From the NCBI GenBank assembly GCA_009823505.1, contig VZQC01000265.1, forward strand, positions 4,772,290-4,836,289: a DNA stretch of 64,000 bases, given 5' to 3'. A program made the position numbers and the translations under genes. Below the pieces are notes generated by a model, which worked only from the letters and a program-made list of their open reading frames with translations, did no database searches and had not been told where the DNA came from. The DNA comes from Rhizomys pruinosus (lineage: Eukaryota; Chordata; Mammalia; Rodentia; Spalacidae). Position 1 is the stretch's first letter. Each line of letters starts with the position of its first letter. Of the stretch, positions 1 through 10,995 are shown piece after piece.

Positions 1-330
1 AATCTCTTCCTTTAGTTTGTTATTTTATCCCTCTAGGTCCTTTTTGAGTTTTTCATTCTCTCTCTTTACTTCTCTGAGTTCTTCCTTTAGTTTGTCATTG
101 TATCCCTCTAGGTCCTTTTTGAGTTTTTCATTCTCTCTCTTTACTTCTCTGAATTCTTCTTTATGTTCTTTAATTTCTCTGCATAGGTCTGCAATTATTC
201 CTCTAAGGTCTGTTTCTGGGGTCACCTCCAAGGGGATCTGATTTTAGCTGTCTCCTACCGGGTTGGTAGAGCTTGGTGCAGAATTATCCTGCACCTTTCC
301 CATGTTGTCTCTTCATCGTCTCCCTGGCAT
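1..330 (-). pseudogene. L1 ORF1 N-terminal remnant (coiled coil)
   Basis: ORF1p is the L1 RNA-binding, nucleic-acid chaperone protein that trimerises through an N-terminal coiled coil. The frame from the likely start ATG (328-330) is broken by a TGA at 313-315 and a TAA at 244-246. It is then open from 231 to 25 and beyond, with heptad-like charged residues (EELREVKRENEKLKKDLEG). A 25-residue unit of this coil is present twice in tandem (75 bp). The same reading frame is found in the L1 copy near 56.9 kb. The copy cannot make full-length protein from this start. Confidence 0.8.
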
Positions 331-599
331 GTGGGTTTCCCTTTTGTGATTCAAATCTCAAATGCCTTTTCAGTTTGTTGAAGGCTGAAAGCTTGTTTTA
401 TTTTGGTTGTCTCCTTCCAATGCCCTTCCTTCCCTCCTCGTTGTTTATGGAGGGCTGACTTGTCTAGTTTTCAGGCTTTCACTTTTGTTTATATATTGGA
501 TACTGGAAGTCTCTTCCTTTCCTGTTTTGAATGTTCTCTTAATCCACTGGATACTCTCTCCTCAATTCCAGTTGTTGGGGGGGTCGTCCTAACTTAGCC

Positions 600-958
600 C
601 GTGCCCCGGTACCTTTCTGGAGTGGTGGCGGGCTTGTCCTGTGTCCTGCCCAGCTCAGGACCCCAATGTGGCGTCTATGCCTGACTCCAAAGCCAGGATC
701 CCCTCCCACTTGTGACTACGGGGTGGGGGCGGGGCCGCCCAGCCTGGTAGCCACGCTTTGGCAGGAATTAGGATTTGGGTCTAGGTCTGCCAGTCACTGG
801 GCCCCCTTTGCCACAACTCAGCAAATCAATTGTCCTGCACCCGTGGGTCAATGCCCTGATTATACCTTTCTGGAGCAGTAGCGGGCTTGTCCTGTGCCCT
901 GCCTGGCTCAGGACCCCAATGTAGCGTCTGTGCCTGACTCCAAAGCCAGCTGGCCCCA
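600..958 (-). promoter_or_regulatory. Tandem L1 5'UTR monomers (about 253 bp period)
   Basis: Two GC-rich blocks share a long near-identical segment, one starting near 611 and one near 864, a period of about 253 bp. The second is cut short at about 958. They lie directly upstream of ORF1 on the minus strand. Rodent L1 promoters are known to consist of tandem monomers of about 200 bp, so this is most likely the promoter of the element. Monomer sequence and length look different from the familiar mouse types, but that needs a database comparison. Confidence 0.7.
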
Positions 959-1689
959 ATTATTCTATCTTACCCTTGTTCTGTCTAAAAGGATCTCACA
1001 TCTGCTCTCACTGCCACACACGTGACTTGATGCAGCAGGAAAGAATCCTTGTCTTGAAGCTGGCATTATAACACCTCTTACCTAATAGCACGTGCATAGA
1101 AGTGTTATTAGTTACTCTGAGCTCAATCTTTAAAATTAATGTAAGTCTCCACTGAACTCATGTTGCTTTTCTCCACCAGGACAATACTATTCTCCAAAGG
1201 AAAACTGTTCATTCTACCTTTTCACCATGATGAAAACAGACAAGAAAATCCATTGTAGACATTGTCAGTAGAGATACCATGAGAGCTCATGGTACTTCCC
1301 TGTTGAAGAAATTTATTTGTGCTTCAAAAGAAAATGTCTTGACACTAGAGAGTATATAAACAATAGAATCTTCTCATGGTGGAGGAAGCTGTGAAGCCCA
1401 AGATCAAGGCATTGTCTAGACTAATGCCTGGTCAAGCTATCCTGGTGTCACAACTTTTGAAGGGAACACTTGGTGCTCACGGGGTAGCAGAGTCATAGGG
1501 AAAAGAAAGCAGAGTGACAACCTCAAATTCTTCATAAGTCTGCTAATAACATAATGTGGGTGGACCCTCATGACTTAATAATCTCATACCAGTCACACCT
1601 CTTAATAGTCTGCTTTGGAAACAAAATTATGGTGTGAATTTTGGAGAGAACATATCATCCAACCTAGAGAATTATTATAAGCCAGTGAG
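959..1689. other. Mostly unassigned; a degenerate old repeat around 1440-1670
   Basis: No gene signal is visible. The stretch around 1440-1670 has the feel of an ancient mammalian interspersed repeat (short motifs such as CCTCATGACTTAATAATCTC and a later TGAATTTTGG), but it is too diverged to name. Confidence 0.3.
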
Positions 1690-1972
1690 ATTTTAAACTC
1701 ATTATAGGATTGCAGAAAACTAATAGCTCTATGAAATTTAAACTGTTTCCTCACAAGGCTGCTTGAATTTTTGTCCAAGCCTTATCTAAAATATTATACA
1801 GTAATTAAAAATATTAGACTGGTGTAACAGCCTTTCTGGATAGATAAAGACCATACTTAATGCCCATACCAATTAGGCTGAGGGACTTAAGGAACAACTT
1901 TTTTTTTGCCCTCTGAGGTCAACTAAGTCCCAATGGACTATATCTGGGGACATCTCCTGAAATGTCCTGCAA
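1690..1972 (+). mobile_element. Element F, copy 1, left part
   Basis: This segment is similar to 51150-51400: both contain CATACTTAATGCCCATACCA followed by GGGACTTAAGG and GAGGTCAACTAAGTC. It is interrupted by the L1 at 1973-4234. The last bases, AATGTCCTGCAA (1961-1972), are repeated as AATGTCCTGTAA at 4235-4246, where F resumes. F has no recognisable coding capacity here. It is interspersed (three copies in the window) and probably retroviral or L1-associated in origin; the family name is unknown to me. Confidence 0.6.
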
Positions 1973-4234
1973 TTTTTTTTTATCAAATCTGAACCCATGT
2001 CCCTCCCCCATTCCCCCACCCCACCAGAGCTCATGCATTCTGCTAAACATGCTTTTCATCTCTTTCTCAGTCTTTCTCAATATTCTCCATGTGGAAGTTG
2101 ACCGTTTTGAGTAGAATTTCACTCTTTCAGTCAGTTTTTTGATGAAGTCCTTTCTGTTGTTGTTGTCGTTGTTGTTGTTTCCAATATGCATCACTCCCAA
2201 ATAATTTGGATAAAAGCTCAAGGGGCCATGCACAAGAAACACTTACAACTAGGTATTTGGCACTAGCATCCACAGATGAGGGATACCATTTGTCGTTTGT
2301 TTTTTGGGGACTGTGTTACTTCACTCAGCATGATGTCCTCTAGCTCCAGCCATTTTCCTGCAAAGCTCATGATGTTGTCTTTCTTTACTGCTGCATAGAC
2401 TCCATTGTGTAGATGTGCCACATTTTCTCTATCCACTCATCAGTTGAGGGGCATTTGGGTTGGTTCCAGCTCCTTGCTATTGTGAAGAGAGTTGAAATAA
2501 ACATGGCCGTGCATTTATCTCTGAGGTGGGGTGAGTCTTGAGGTACATGCCCAGGAGTGGTATGGCTGGGTCGGGTGGCAAGTTCATTCCAGGTCTTCCA
2601 AGTGTTCTCTGCACTGCTTTTCATAGTGGCTGTACGAGTTTACATTTCCATCAGCAGAGGATGAGTGTTCCCCTTACCCCACAACCTCTCCAGCACTTGG
2701 TATCATTAGTTTTCTTGATCCTAGCCAGTCTTATTGGAGTAAGATAATATCTTAAAGTGGTTTTGATTTGCATTTCCTTAATGATTAGTGATGTTGAACA
2801 CTTCTTAAGGTGTTTTTCAGCCATCTCTAATTCCTCACTTGTGAAGACTCTGTTCAGCTCTTTGCTCCATCTATTGAGTGGGTCATTTGTTTTCTTTCTT
2901 CTTTGTTTTTTGAGTAGTTTATATATTCTGGAAATCAATGCTTTGTCCAATGTTTCTGTAGTGAAGGTTTCTTCCCACGTCATGGGATTTCTCTTCACTT
3001 CTTGATTATTTCTTTTGATGTACAGAAGCTTTTGAGTTTAAGGAGATCCATTTGTCAATTGTCGACCTTAATTCTTGTGCAGCTGCTGTTTGATTTAGGA
3101 AGTCTTTTCCTTTGCCTATGTCTTGTAGTCTGCTGCCAACTTTTTCTTCTATCACCTTCAGAGTTTGGGGTTTCACATTGAGGTCTTTAATCCCTCTGCA
3201 GTTGACTTTTGTACAGGGCGAGAGGTAGGGGTTTAATTTCATTCTTCTACAAGTGGTGATCCAGTTTTGCCAACACCACTTGCTGAAGATGCTGTCTTTT
3301 CTCCATTGTGGCTTCTTGGCCCCCTTGTCAAATATGAGATGGCTGAAATTGTATGTGCTCAGATTTGGATCTTCGGTTTTGTTCCATTGGTCAACAGGTC
3401 TGTTTTTGTGCCAGTACCAGGCTGTTTTTATGACTATAGCCCTGTAGTATAGTTTGAAATCTGGTATAGAGATCCCTCCTGTGTAGCTCTTTTCACTCAG
3501 GGTTGATTTGGCTATTCGGGGTCTTTTGTTTTTCCAAATGAATTTAAGAACTTTTGTTTCCAAGCCTGTGAAGAAACTCTTGGGGATTTTGATTGGGATT
3601 GCATTAAATCTATACAAGAGTTTTGGTAAAATGGACATTTTTACAATGTTAATTTTCCCAATCCATGAGCATGGGAGGTTTTTCCATCTTCTGATGTCTT
3701 CTTCAATTTCTTTCTTTAAAGGTTTAAAATTTTTGTTGTAGAGATCTTTGGTGTCTTTGGTTAGGTTTGTTCCTAGGTATCTTATTGTTTTTGAGGCTAT
3801 TGTGAGTGGGAAGGTCTCTTTGAATTCTTTCTCCAGTTGCTTATTCTTGGTGTAAAGAAAGGCCATTGATTTTTTTTAAGGTTAATTTTGTATCCTGCCA
3901 CTTTGCTGAAGCTGTTAATCATTTCTAAGAGTTTTGTGGTTGAGTTTATAGCACCCTTAAGTAAACAATCATATCATCAGCAAATAGGGAGAGCTTGACT
4001 TTCTCTTTTCCAATTAGTACTCCTTTTATTTCCTTTTCTTGCCTTATTGCTCTAGCAAGTGTTTCAAGCACTATATTGAAGAGGAGTGGTGACAGGGGCA
4101 AGCTTTGCTGAGTTCCTACCTTTAAAGGGAATTTTTCTGTCATTTCCCCATTTAGGATGATATTGGCTGTGGGTTTTCTGTATAAGACATTGATTACATT
4201 GAGAAATGATCCCTCCAATCCAATTCCTTCTAGG
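1973..4234 (-). mobile_element. 5'-truncated L1 inserted in element F, TSD AATGTCCTGyAA
   Basis: Poly(T) at 1973-1981 marks the 3' end of an antisense L1. The 3'UTR with its G-rich tract (C-rich on the plus strand, 2004-2025) is followed by ORF2 C-terminal sequence up to 4234. The flanks carry 12 bp direct repeats (1961-1972 and 4235-4246) differing at one base. Element F is continuous once the L1 is removed. The element is cut off just upstream of the reverse transcriptase catalytic motif. Confidence 0.9.
2385..4234 (-). pseudogene. L1 ORF2 C-terminal half (reverse transcriptase plus C-terminal domain), degraded
   Basis: ORF2p is the L1 endonuclease/reverse transcriptase. Only the part from just before the RT active site is present. 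FADD, the catalytic aspartate motif, is encoded at about 3973-3984 within [13 protein letters not shown]. The open stretch 3006-3866 (286 residues) has typical ORF2 sequence after the RT core ([22 protein letters not shown]). Further fragments at 2651-2998 and 2385-2624 carry the C-terminal region. Frameshifts and stops separate them, so no active enzyme is expected. Confidence 0.9.
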
Positions 4235-4620
4235 AATGTCCTGTAATTGTGAGTCACCAGTAGTTCTGGGCAGGGAGGTCTTAGAGATCCACTAACAGGA
4301 CTCTAGCCAGTGTCCACTCCACAAAGAGGAAAATCTCTTCATGCTTCAAACGGGAAGCCTGGTCCTGCATGACCTGACTTTCTCCTCCAGTGGATGGAAC
4401 TAGTAACAGCCAAGAGAAGCCAGAGGCCACTCCCCCCAAAATCCGAGCATCCCCTGAGGACCAGATCCTCAACTGACCTTGAGAAAACAACACGGTTAAT
4501 CTGGGCTAACTGTATGGACTTAAACACCCAAAAGGAAAGTATAACCAAAAGATAAGTAATCATTATATTTCCTTTAAAGTTGAGAGAGTGTACCTCCAAA
4601 CACTAGATTTTAAGTCATTT
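4235..4620 (+). mobile_element. Element F, copy 1, right part
   Basis: F resumes after the L1 with sequence shared with 51405-51720 and, in reverse complement, with 24480-24598 (GACCAGATCCTCAACTGA, then GGTTAATCTGGGCTAACTGT). After about 4550 it diverges from the other two copies. Confidence 0.6.
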
Positions 4621-5763
4621 AAAGTCATACGAAATCTGTTGTTATCAAATAATAAAGTTTCCTCTTTCTATTTAAGCAACTACCTAAGGGAAAACTCACA
4701 CTGTGACTATTGAAATTTCCTTGAAAGCAGAACCCGAGTCCAGATCCCATGGCCAAATGAACAAAAGGAGAAACCCAATAATGGATGCTTTGGAACCCCT
4801 AGTTGAGAAATTTTAATAGACTTTTAAGTTTCACTTTTAATTCACCCTGTTCCTCTCCTGGTTCCCTGAATAGAAAATGTACCTAGCTACTCTCACCTTC
4901 ACAGGCACTGGTCAAGGATTTTGTCCTCTCTGTAACTATATTTTTTGAGGCCTTTTAGATAGATCCACTGAGTAGGGGTACCCCAGTCACCACCACCACC
5001 CCCATGCCTCTTTTCAGCATGGAAGAAGTCAGAGTGGTTGGTGCCCCAATTCCCTGTTGGCAATTAGGGTAACCTCCTCAGAGGGTAATGTGATAAAAGT
5101 AGGAGCTAAAAATTGGCTAGGCAGTTTAGGGTCAAGCCCCCCCCCCAAGGGCCATTTTCTTTCTCAGCTGAGAACTGAAGACTTCCTGGATCTGCAAGTA
5201 AACTTATCCTTCTGGTTGCTCTGACTTATGGCCCATGCATCCTTAACTCACTTGTCCAATATATTAACCAGTGGGTAAATTCCATTAAAATTGTGTTGCT
5301 AAGGACTCAATCCAATCCCCCCTCCAAGCAGAGATCATTCCATCTTAGAAAACACCAAACTGTTGTTGATTCTTGTAAACTTCCTTCAAGTATTTGAAGG
5401 CCACACAGCAAGAGGGGGAAATGAAATAGGGTATTATTGAGATGGAGGATTATAAAAAGTCAAGGATAGTGTTCTCAGATGCCATTGAGCCATTTTTCCC
5501 TTAGTCACTCTAGGAATGATTGGTTTGCTTGCTTTGCGCATTTGCTCTTGATTGGTAACTTTAACTGTGGTTTTAAACTCTGATTGGCTGGTGTACTTGA
5601 TTGGTAACTTTAATTCTGATGCTAAACTCTGATTGGATGTTGTGCTTGTAAATTACCCTGTAACCTGCACCTTGGGGCCACACTCCTCCCGAGCTGAGTG
5701 TTGGTCCAGCATCAAAATTAAATTAAACCCTCCTTTAAAACTAAAAAAAAAAAAAAAAAAAAA
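4621..5763 (+). mobile_element. LTR-like retroviral-type sequence ending in poly(A)
   Basis: The region has features of a retroviral 3' end. Near 5530-5645 there are repeated GATTGG (inverted CCAAT) boxes in 49 bp direct repeats. Then comes a short segment with AATTAAA (about 5720), and a 21-base A run at 5743-5763. The A run directly after a polyadenylation-like signal suggests a reverse-transcribed, polyadenylated RNA rather than an integrated LTR with U5. No gag, pol or env frame is recognisable. Assignment to an LTR is inference. Confidence 0.45.
5530..5645 (+). repeat. 49 bp direct repeats with GATTGG (CCAAT-type) boxes
   Basis: CTTGATTGGTAACTTTAA occurs at about 5547 and again at about 5596, and CTCTGATTGG follows each. 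There are five GATTGG boxes within about 120 bp. This is the usual look of an LTR U3 enhancer/promoter or another compact promoter. Confidence 0.65.
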
Positions 5764-5942
5764 CACCTTTTACTCATCAGAGATCATGATAATATCACCT
5801 AGGAAAAGGGCCTCTGGCCATGCCTTTGGACAATTACATTAATTGGTATGGAAAGAGTCAGGACTATTCCCTCGGAAGACATCCTGGACTATATAAAATA
5901 CAGAGAGCAGAGCACTAACACGTGTTCATCTCTCTGTTTTCT

Positions 5943-6186
5943 TTTTTTATTAATTTTATTTATTTCTGTATGTATATGAATGTACTGTCTGCATGCAAGT
6001 CTGTGAACCCATGTCGTGCAATGCCGCAGAGGTCAGAAGAGGGTGTCGGATTCCCCTGGAACTGGAGTTCTCCTGGAATTGGAGTTTCAGACGGTTCTCA
6101 GCTGCCATGTGGGTGCTGGGGATCGAACCTGGGTCCTCTGCAAGAGTGGTCGGTGCTCCCAACCGCTAGGCCATCTCTCCAGCCCC
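5943..6186 (-). mobile_element. B2 SINE
   Basis: Antisense B2: A-rich tail at the left and the tRNA-like GGGGCTGGAGAGATGGCC head at the right. It is flanked by a 16 bp TSD with one mismatch (5927-5942 and 6187-6202). It belongs to the subtype with a 17 bp internal tandem duplication. Confidence 0.95.
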
Positions 6187-6345
6187 CATTTCTCTGTTTT
6201 CTGGTTGAAGACATAATTTGCCCTAGTGCTCTAGATCTCTTCTGCAGTGCATCCTCCTAGAATTTTAACTAAGATAAACCCTTTTCTCCTCTTGCTTTTG
6301 TCAAGGCATTTTACCACAGCAAGAGGAAAAGAAACTAAAACTTCA

Positions 6346-6347
<2 letters not shown>

Positions 6348-6431
<84 letters not shown>
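6348..6431. repeat. Compound (TA)n(GA)n microsatellite
   Basis: A (TA)n run at 6348-6386 passes directly into (GA)n at 6387-6431. A very similar compound repeat occurs at 14085-14167. Confidence 0.95.
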
Positions 6432-6432
<1 letters not shown>

Positions 6433-6689
6433 AAAGAGGATATATTAGGAGCAACCAGTAACCAGCTAACAGGAGACTCCAGAGAAAAGTGAGAACCAGC
6501 CAAGGCAAACAATATTTCAAAGCAATAATAGGTACATGGAGTTCTCAGAAAGAACATCTTGAAAAGGGATTTTTATCAATTTTAATATTGAAATGTCTCC
6601 TTAAAAATGTTCCTTATAGGCAGTATAGTCATGAAAATAAAATCATCAACTCATTTACAAGATATATTTTAAAATATAGTTAATACTTA

Positions 6690-6850
6690 TACTAAAATTT
6701 ACCCACCAAGGGCTCAGGGACCCTTGAGGAACAGGGCACAGAAAGATTCTAAGAGTCAGAGCTGATGCATGACCATAAGGAAACAGAGTCCTCCAGGCTC
6801 CTGGGAACCTGCTCATATGAACTTGAATTAAGGTTTTAAGCTACATATAA
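6690..6850 (+). mobile_element. Old L1 3'UTR-like fragment
   Basis: The stretch CCAAGGGCTCAGGGA ... GAAAGATT ... TCCTCCAGGCTCC ... CTGCTCATATGAA resembles 35735-35850, which sits in an L1 3' region. It is too diverged to date. A short (TG)n follows at about 6977-6997. Confidence 0.45.
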
Positions 6851-7129
6851 AGTAATAGATTTCACTCTGCCATTTTCCTACATATGTCTTTACACTTTGT
6901 TCTAATATGTTATACTCTTTTATAGGTTTCCATCCTCTTCTTGGTCCCTCTCATCCCCATATAGAGCACTTCTTTCTGTGTGTGTGTGTGTGTATGTGTT
7001 CCATGGATTTCACTACTCTTTCATCATCCCTCCCTTAAAATATCTTCTTCCCCTCTTGTGGCCACCCCCTCCCTCCTTAAATCTAGATCTAAAGATGGGA
7101 GGAAACAAGTAACATTTGTATTTCTTAGT

Positions 7130-8220
7130 CTCCATTGTTTATGGAGGAAAGATAGTACCTTCAGCAAGTTGTGCTGGCAAAACTAGATCATCATTTGTAG
7201 AAGAATAAAATTAAACCCATACCTTCCACCATGTACAAAAATCAACTCCAAATGGATCAAAGACCTCAACATGAAACCTGAAACTCTGACAGTGATAGAA
7301 GGAAATGTTGGTAGCAATCTACAAGACATAGAGTAGGGTAGGAAAAGTCTTTATAAATCAAACAGCATCCATGCAGGAAATAAGGTCAACAGCTGACAAG
7401 TGGGACCTCATCAAACTCAAAAGCTTCTGTACAGCAAAAGAAACAATCAAAGAAGTGAAGAAAAATTCCACAGAGTGGGGGGGGTGGGGGGGGGAAACAT
7501 CCACCCATAATACATCTAACAGAACATTCATATCCAGAATATGTAAACTACTCAAAAACAAAGAAGTAGGAAAACAAATGACTCACTCAAAAGATGGTGT
7601 AAAGAGCTAAACCAAGACTTCACAAGTGAGAAAGTAAAGATGGCTGAGAAATATCGTTAGTAACTAAGGAAATGCCAAATAAAACCACTCTAAGATATCA
7701 TCTCACTCTTATAAGACTGGCTAAGATCAAGAAAACAAAAGACACCAAATACTGGAGAGGTTCTGGAGAAAGAGAACACTCATCCACTGCTGGTGGGAAT
7801 GTAAACTCATACAAACACTGTGGAAAGCAGTGTGAAGAACCCTTAAAAGACTCAATATGAGTCTACCATCTGACCCAGCTACACCATTCCTTAGTATATA
7901 CCCACAAGACACATCCTACTGCAGAGATAGATGCACATTTATGTTTATAGCAGCTCTCTTCACAACAGCGTAGAGCTGGAACCAACCCAAATGCCCCTCA
8001 ACAGACAAGTGGATAACAAAAATGTGGTACACCTACACAATGGAGTTCTATGCAGCAGTAAAAAAGATGACATCAGGAACTTTGTAGGTAAATGGATGGA
8101 ACTTGAGGCCATTATGCTAAGTGAAGTAATACAGCCTCCCCCCCAAAAAACAGGTAATGGTTCCCCTCATTTGTGGATGCTAGCACAAAATCCCCAGTTG
8201 AAAGGCAAGTTGAGCAACGT
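7130..8220 (+). mobile_element. 5'-truncated, decayed L1 (ORF2 C-terminal part), sense orientation
   Basis: The sequence matches the ORF2 C-terminal region of the other L1s in reverse complement: GTGCTGGCAAAACTAGATCA, the [25 protein letters not shown] stretch, and the final KWMELE segment with the CATTTGTGGATGCTAGC motif. Frames are interrupted repeatedly, and a run of G at 7479-7493 adds further slippage. It probably continues to the 3'UTR module at 8690-9012, interrupted by a B2. Confidence 0.85.
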
Positions 8221-8360
8221 TATTGTTATATTTCTTTCTATCTGAAAGCAACTGTCATGTTATAATGTGAATCTCTTAAAGGACCCTAGAATTAACTTAC
8301 AACTTATTTTCAGACATGGTAATTAACATATATGGGTGGAAGCTATGTATTCATATTTTA

Positions 8361-8620
8361 TTATTTTTTTAAATTTTTTTATTATTAATTTTATTTATTT
8401 CTGTATGTGTATGAATGTACTGTCTGCATGCAAGTTTGTGCACCCGTGTCGTGCAATGCTGCGGAGGTCAGAAGAGGGTATCAGATTCCCCTGGAACTGG
8501 AGTTCTCCTGGAATTGGAGTTTCAGACGGTTCTCGGCCGCCATGTGGGCGCTGGAGATCGAACCCAGGTCCTCCGTAAGAGCGTTCAGTGCTCTTAACCG
8601 CTAGGCTATCTCTCCAGCCC
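8361..8620 (-). mobile_element. B2 SINE with perfect 15 bp TSD
   Basis: Antisense B2 with tail at left and tRNA-like head at right. The TSD TGTATTCATATTTTA is perfect (8346-8360 and 8621-8635). It lies within an L1 3'UTR and has the 17 bp internal duplication. Confidence 0.97.
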
Positions 8621-8689
8621 TGTATTCATATTTTAAAGTAATATAAAGTTAAAGGGAAAATGTGAATTTCTAAACATATTTCAGAGTTA

Positions 8690-9012
8690 ACATACAGTTT
8701 CTTCCTGGATGACATAATTCTGGTACAAATAAGAGATTTATATAGGCATATTTTGGAGTGATACAAATGGGAGGGAACAACAACAACATAAGGACTGGGT
8801 CAAAGAAGGGATTGATACAGATAAATTCTGCCCTAAGCAATAAACCTCTGCAGAGAAAAACTTTTAAAAGACTGAGAGAAAGATACAGGACATATATGGC
8901 AGAATGCATGAAGTAAGGGGTAAGGCGGGAGGAATGGAAAGTGGAATATGTCTAAATTGAACTGAAAAATGATGTATGAAATACACAAAACATCAATAAA
9001 AGTATTATATTA
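8690..9012 (+). mobile_element. L1 3'-terminal module
   Basis: This is the recurrent L1 3' end: GTGATACAAAT, GGGAACAACAACAACA, a CTCTGC segment, ACTGAGAGAAAGAT, GGCAGAATGCATGA, a purine/G-rich tract, and GTATGAAATACACAAAACAT before AATAAAAG. The same module is found at 23560-23980, 47010-47166, 50650-51010 and 57725-58060. Confidence 0.8.
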
Positions 9013-9930
9013 AAAAGCGTCTCCATTTTTCCTGCAAATATCATGATTTCAGTTTATCTTTCTGACATAAGCCACATTTTAAGAGTTAAAATGAAACATG
9101 ATTCAAAGTATCCTTGCATATACTCCACTTTCAGTGGAGAATGATCTGACATCCTAGACTTGGAAAACCCAGCTGTGATCCCATGAACAGGACCCCATTT
9201 TTAAATTCACAATTTAAGTAATTTTGCATTTGAAAATTGTAGAAGTAGAGTACACATGATCAAAGCTGCTAGTAGGTAATACTCAGGATATGCTATGATG
9301 AATGTTCAAGGAGGGCCGAATGAATGAATAAAGCACAATACTAATAAATGTTCTTAACAGGTCTGAGGTTTTATTGAAAGCACCCAATCTCCTCTTTCTA
9401 AATAATACAGCCAGAACTGAGTTAAAATGGCATCAGCGCTCTGCAGTACTTTTTATTTTATCCCTACTGGTTTGCCTGCAGAGGTACTTAATTATTTATA
9501 CTGCCTTTAAGAAGTTCAACCGAGCTTTTCTGCCTTGGATGCTGTTTCTGTTTTTATTGGTCTCTGAGCTATTTCTTATTTTCCTCCAGCACAGTGAAGG
9601 TAGTGAAACAAGTATCATGCTTCCTTTTCCTAAACCCTGGAAATGCTTGGCTCAGCAGCTGTCTGACTCCCTGAGCATTAGATGAGAACCATACAAGACC
9701 TCATTTCCTTTGTCATCCTCAGTCCTCTTGACCTCAGATAATCAGATAAGGAGAGGCACAAGAGGCCACTGGGTTATTTCAGTGATTTCTCTCTGTCATA
9801 TTTCTGTTCATGTGCAGTCTGTATGTAGATGTTTGCTAACATTTTATTAAAATGACTATGCAATAGCATCTCTTTCATTCTGAAAAATAATCTGCAAATA
9901 CTGGATATTTGCCCATTAGAGAAGGCTAGG

Positions 9931-9973
<43 letters not shown>

Positions 9974-10589
9974 TCTCTCTTCCATCTCTTTCTGCTTTCT
10001 TATACTTAATTCTTAATTTTCTTCTTCTATTTGATCAAAGTAATTATTCAAATTAGATTGTGCCCAGGCCTCAAATTGATTAATAAATATGTATTGCATG
10101 GCTCAGTGTTTTGCAGAACATTAACAATGTGTTAAAAGCTCATAGATGATATTCTACAGAAAAAATATACAGCAGAATAAAAGGAATTGTCATCTTTTCT
10201 GGTCCCAGAGGTACTGATCATGATCTGATAATAAGTTTAACTCATGTAACCTCTCTTAAGGGCCTGATAAATTCAGAACTCTTCATTGGCACTGAGGATG
10301 AATAGCTGATACATTCTGAGTCCAGGTTTATCCAGAGAGGTGTAGTAATAAGAGTTAATTACTTGCAAAGCTGATAGGCTCCTATCTAGGTATGGAATGC
10401 TTACATAAATCTCTATGGTGAAGGTATTATATTACAATTTAACTTCTGCTTAGAAGGTCAACAAGCAGAAATAAATTTGTGAACATTAGAAATAGACGGT
10501 CTTTTCAGAATATATCCTGGCATGGTATGCATATGTAGGAATCTCTTGACTAGGTAAGCAAGCCTAGCCCACCAATTTTTGTAGTAGTT
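9013..10589. other. No recognisable gene; (CT)n at about 9934-9990
   Basis: Apart from a (CT)n microsatellite I see only AT-rich, apparently single-copy sequence. The 103-codon frame at 9374-9685 has no recognisable domain, start context or codon bias. Confidence 0.5.
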
Positions 10590-10995
10590 AAACCTGTAGT
10601 AGTAAAATTAAGAGGAAGCATTGCACTTGTGAACTTGTGGCAATGGTGGCAATGACCACAGGATGCATGCCAACTCTATTAAACATGGGCCCTGCGGAGA
10701 AGAGAGAAATGGGTGGTGGGTCAGGCCTAGACAGAATTATTGGAGACTGATTGCCACTGGGTGATGGAGAAGGTACCTTACTCATGATCTCTAGATGGTC
10801 TGAGTAGACTACAGTGGATGGATTTGCACTGAAGGACAGCTGGGTGCAAATGCTTGACTGGATAAGAATTACCATGTATGGAGGATACATGAGATTGGGT
10901 GAGGGTTGGAAGGGTGTGGATTGGGGACAGGTTCTAACTTTGATTAAGAACTCTTGTTTGAAATTATGAAAGCTCAATAAAATTTTTTCATATGG
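10590..10995 (+). mobile_element. Old L1 3'UTR fragment
   Basis: A purine-rich strand with GGGTGAGGGTTGGAAGGGTG, followed by TTTGATTAAGAACT and a CTCAATAAAATTTT end, has the layout of a rodent L1 3' end. Diverged. Confidence 0.5.

Larger units (their letters stand above)
1..958 (-). mobile_element. L1 LINE, 5' part (ORF1 start, 5'UTR, promoter monomers), runs off left edge
   Basis: Read on the minus strand, this is the 5' end of an L1: promoter monomers (about 600-958), a 5'UTR/leader (about 331-600) and the start of ORF1 (330 leftwards). The leader and ORF1 start match the second L1 at 56.7-57.3 kb, including the stretch encoding MGKVQDN and SSTNPVGD. The rest of the element lies outside the window. 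The 5' end stops inside the second monomer at about 958, where non-repetitive sequence begins. No TSD can be tested because the 3' end is not visible. Confidence 0.85.

Noticed and set aside
3006..3866. 286-codon minus-strand frame, the longest without N
   Set aside because: Not a host gene: it is an L1 ORF2 segment in a 5'-truncated, frameshifted element.
9374..9685. 103-codon plus-strand frame with hydrophobic stretches
   Set aside because: Phe/Leu-rich composition as expected from AT-rich DNA. No recognised domain, no good start context and no neighbouring exon-like signals.
10588..10977. 129-codon minus-strand Pro/Ser-rich frame
   Set aside because: Antisense of a purine-rich L1 3'UTR; absence of stops follows from base composition.
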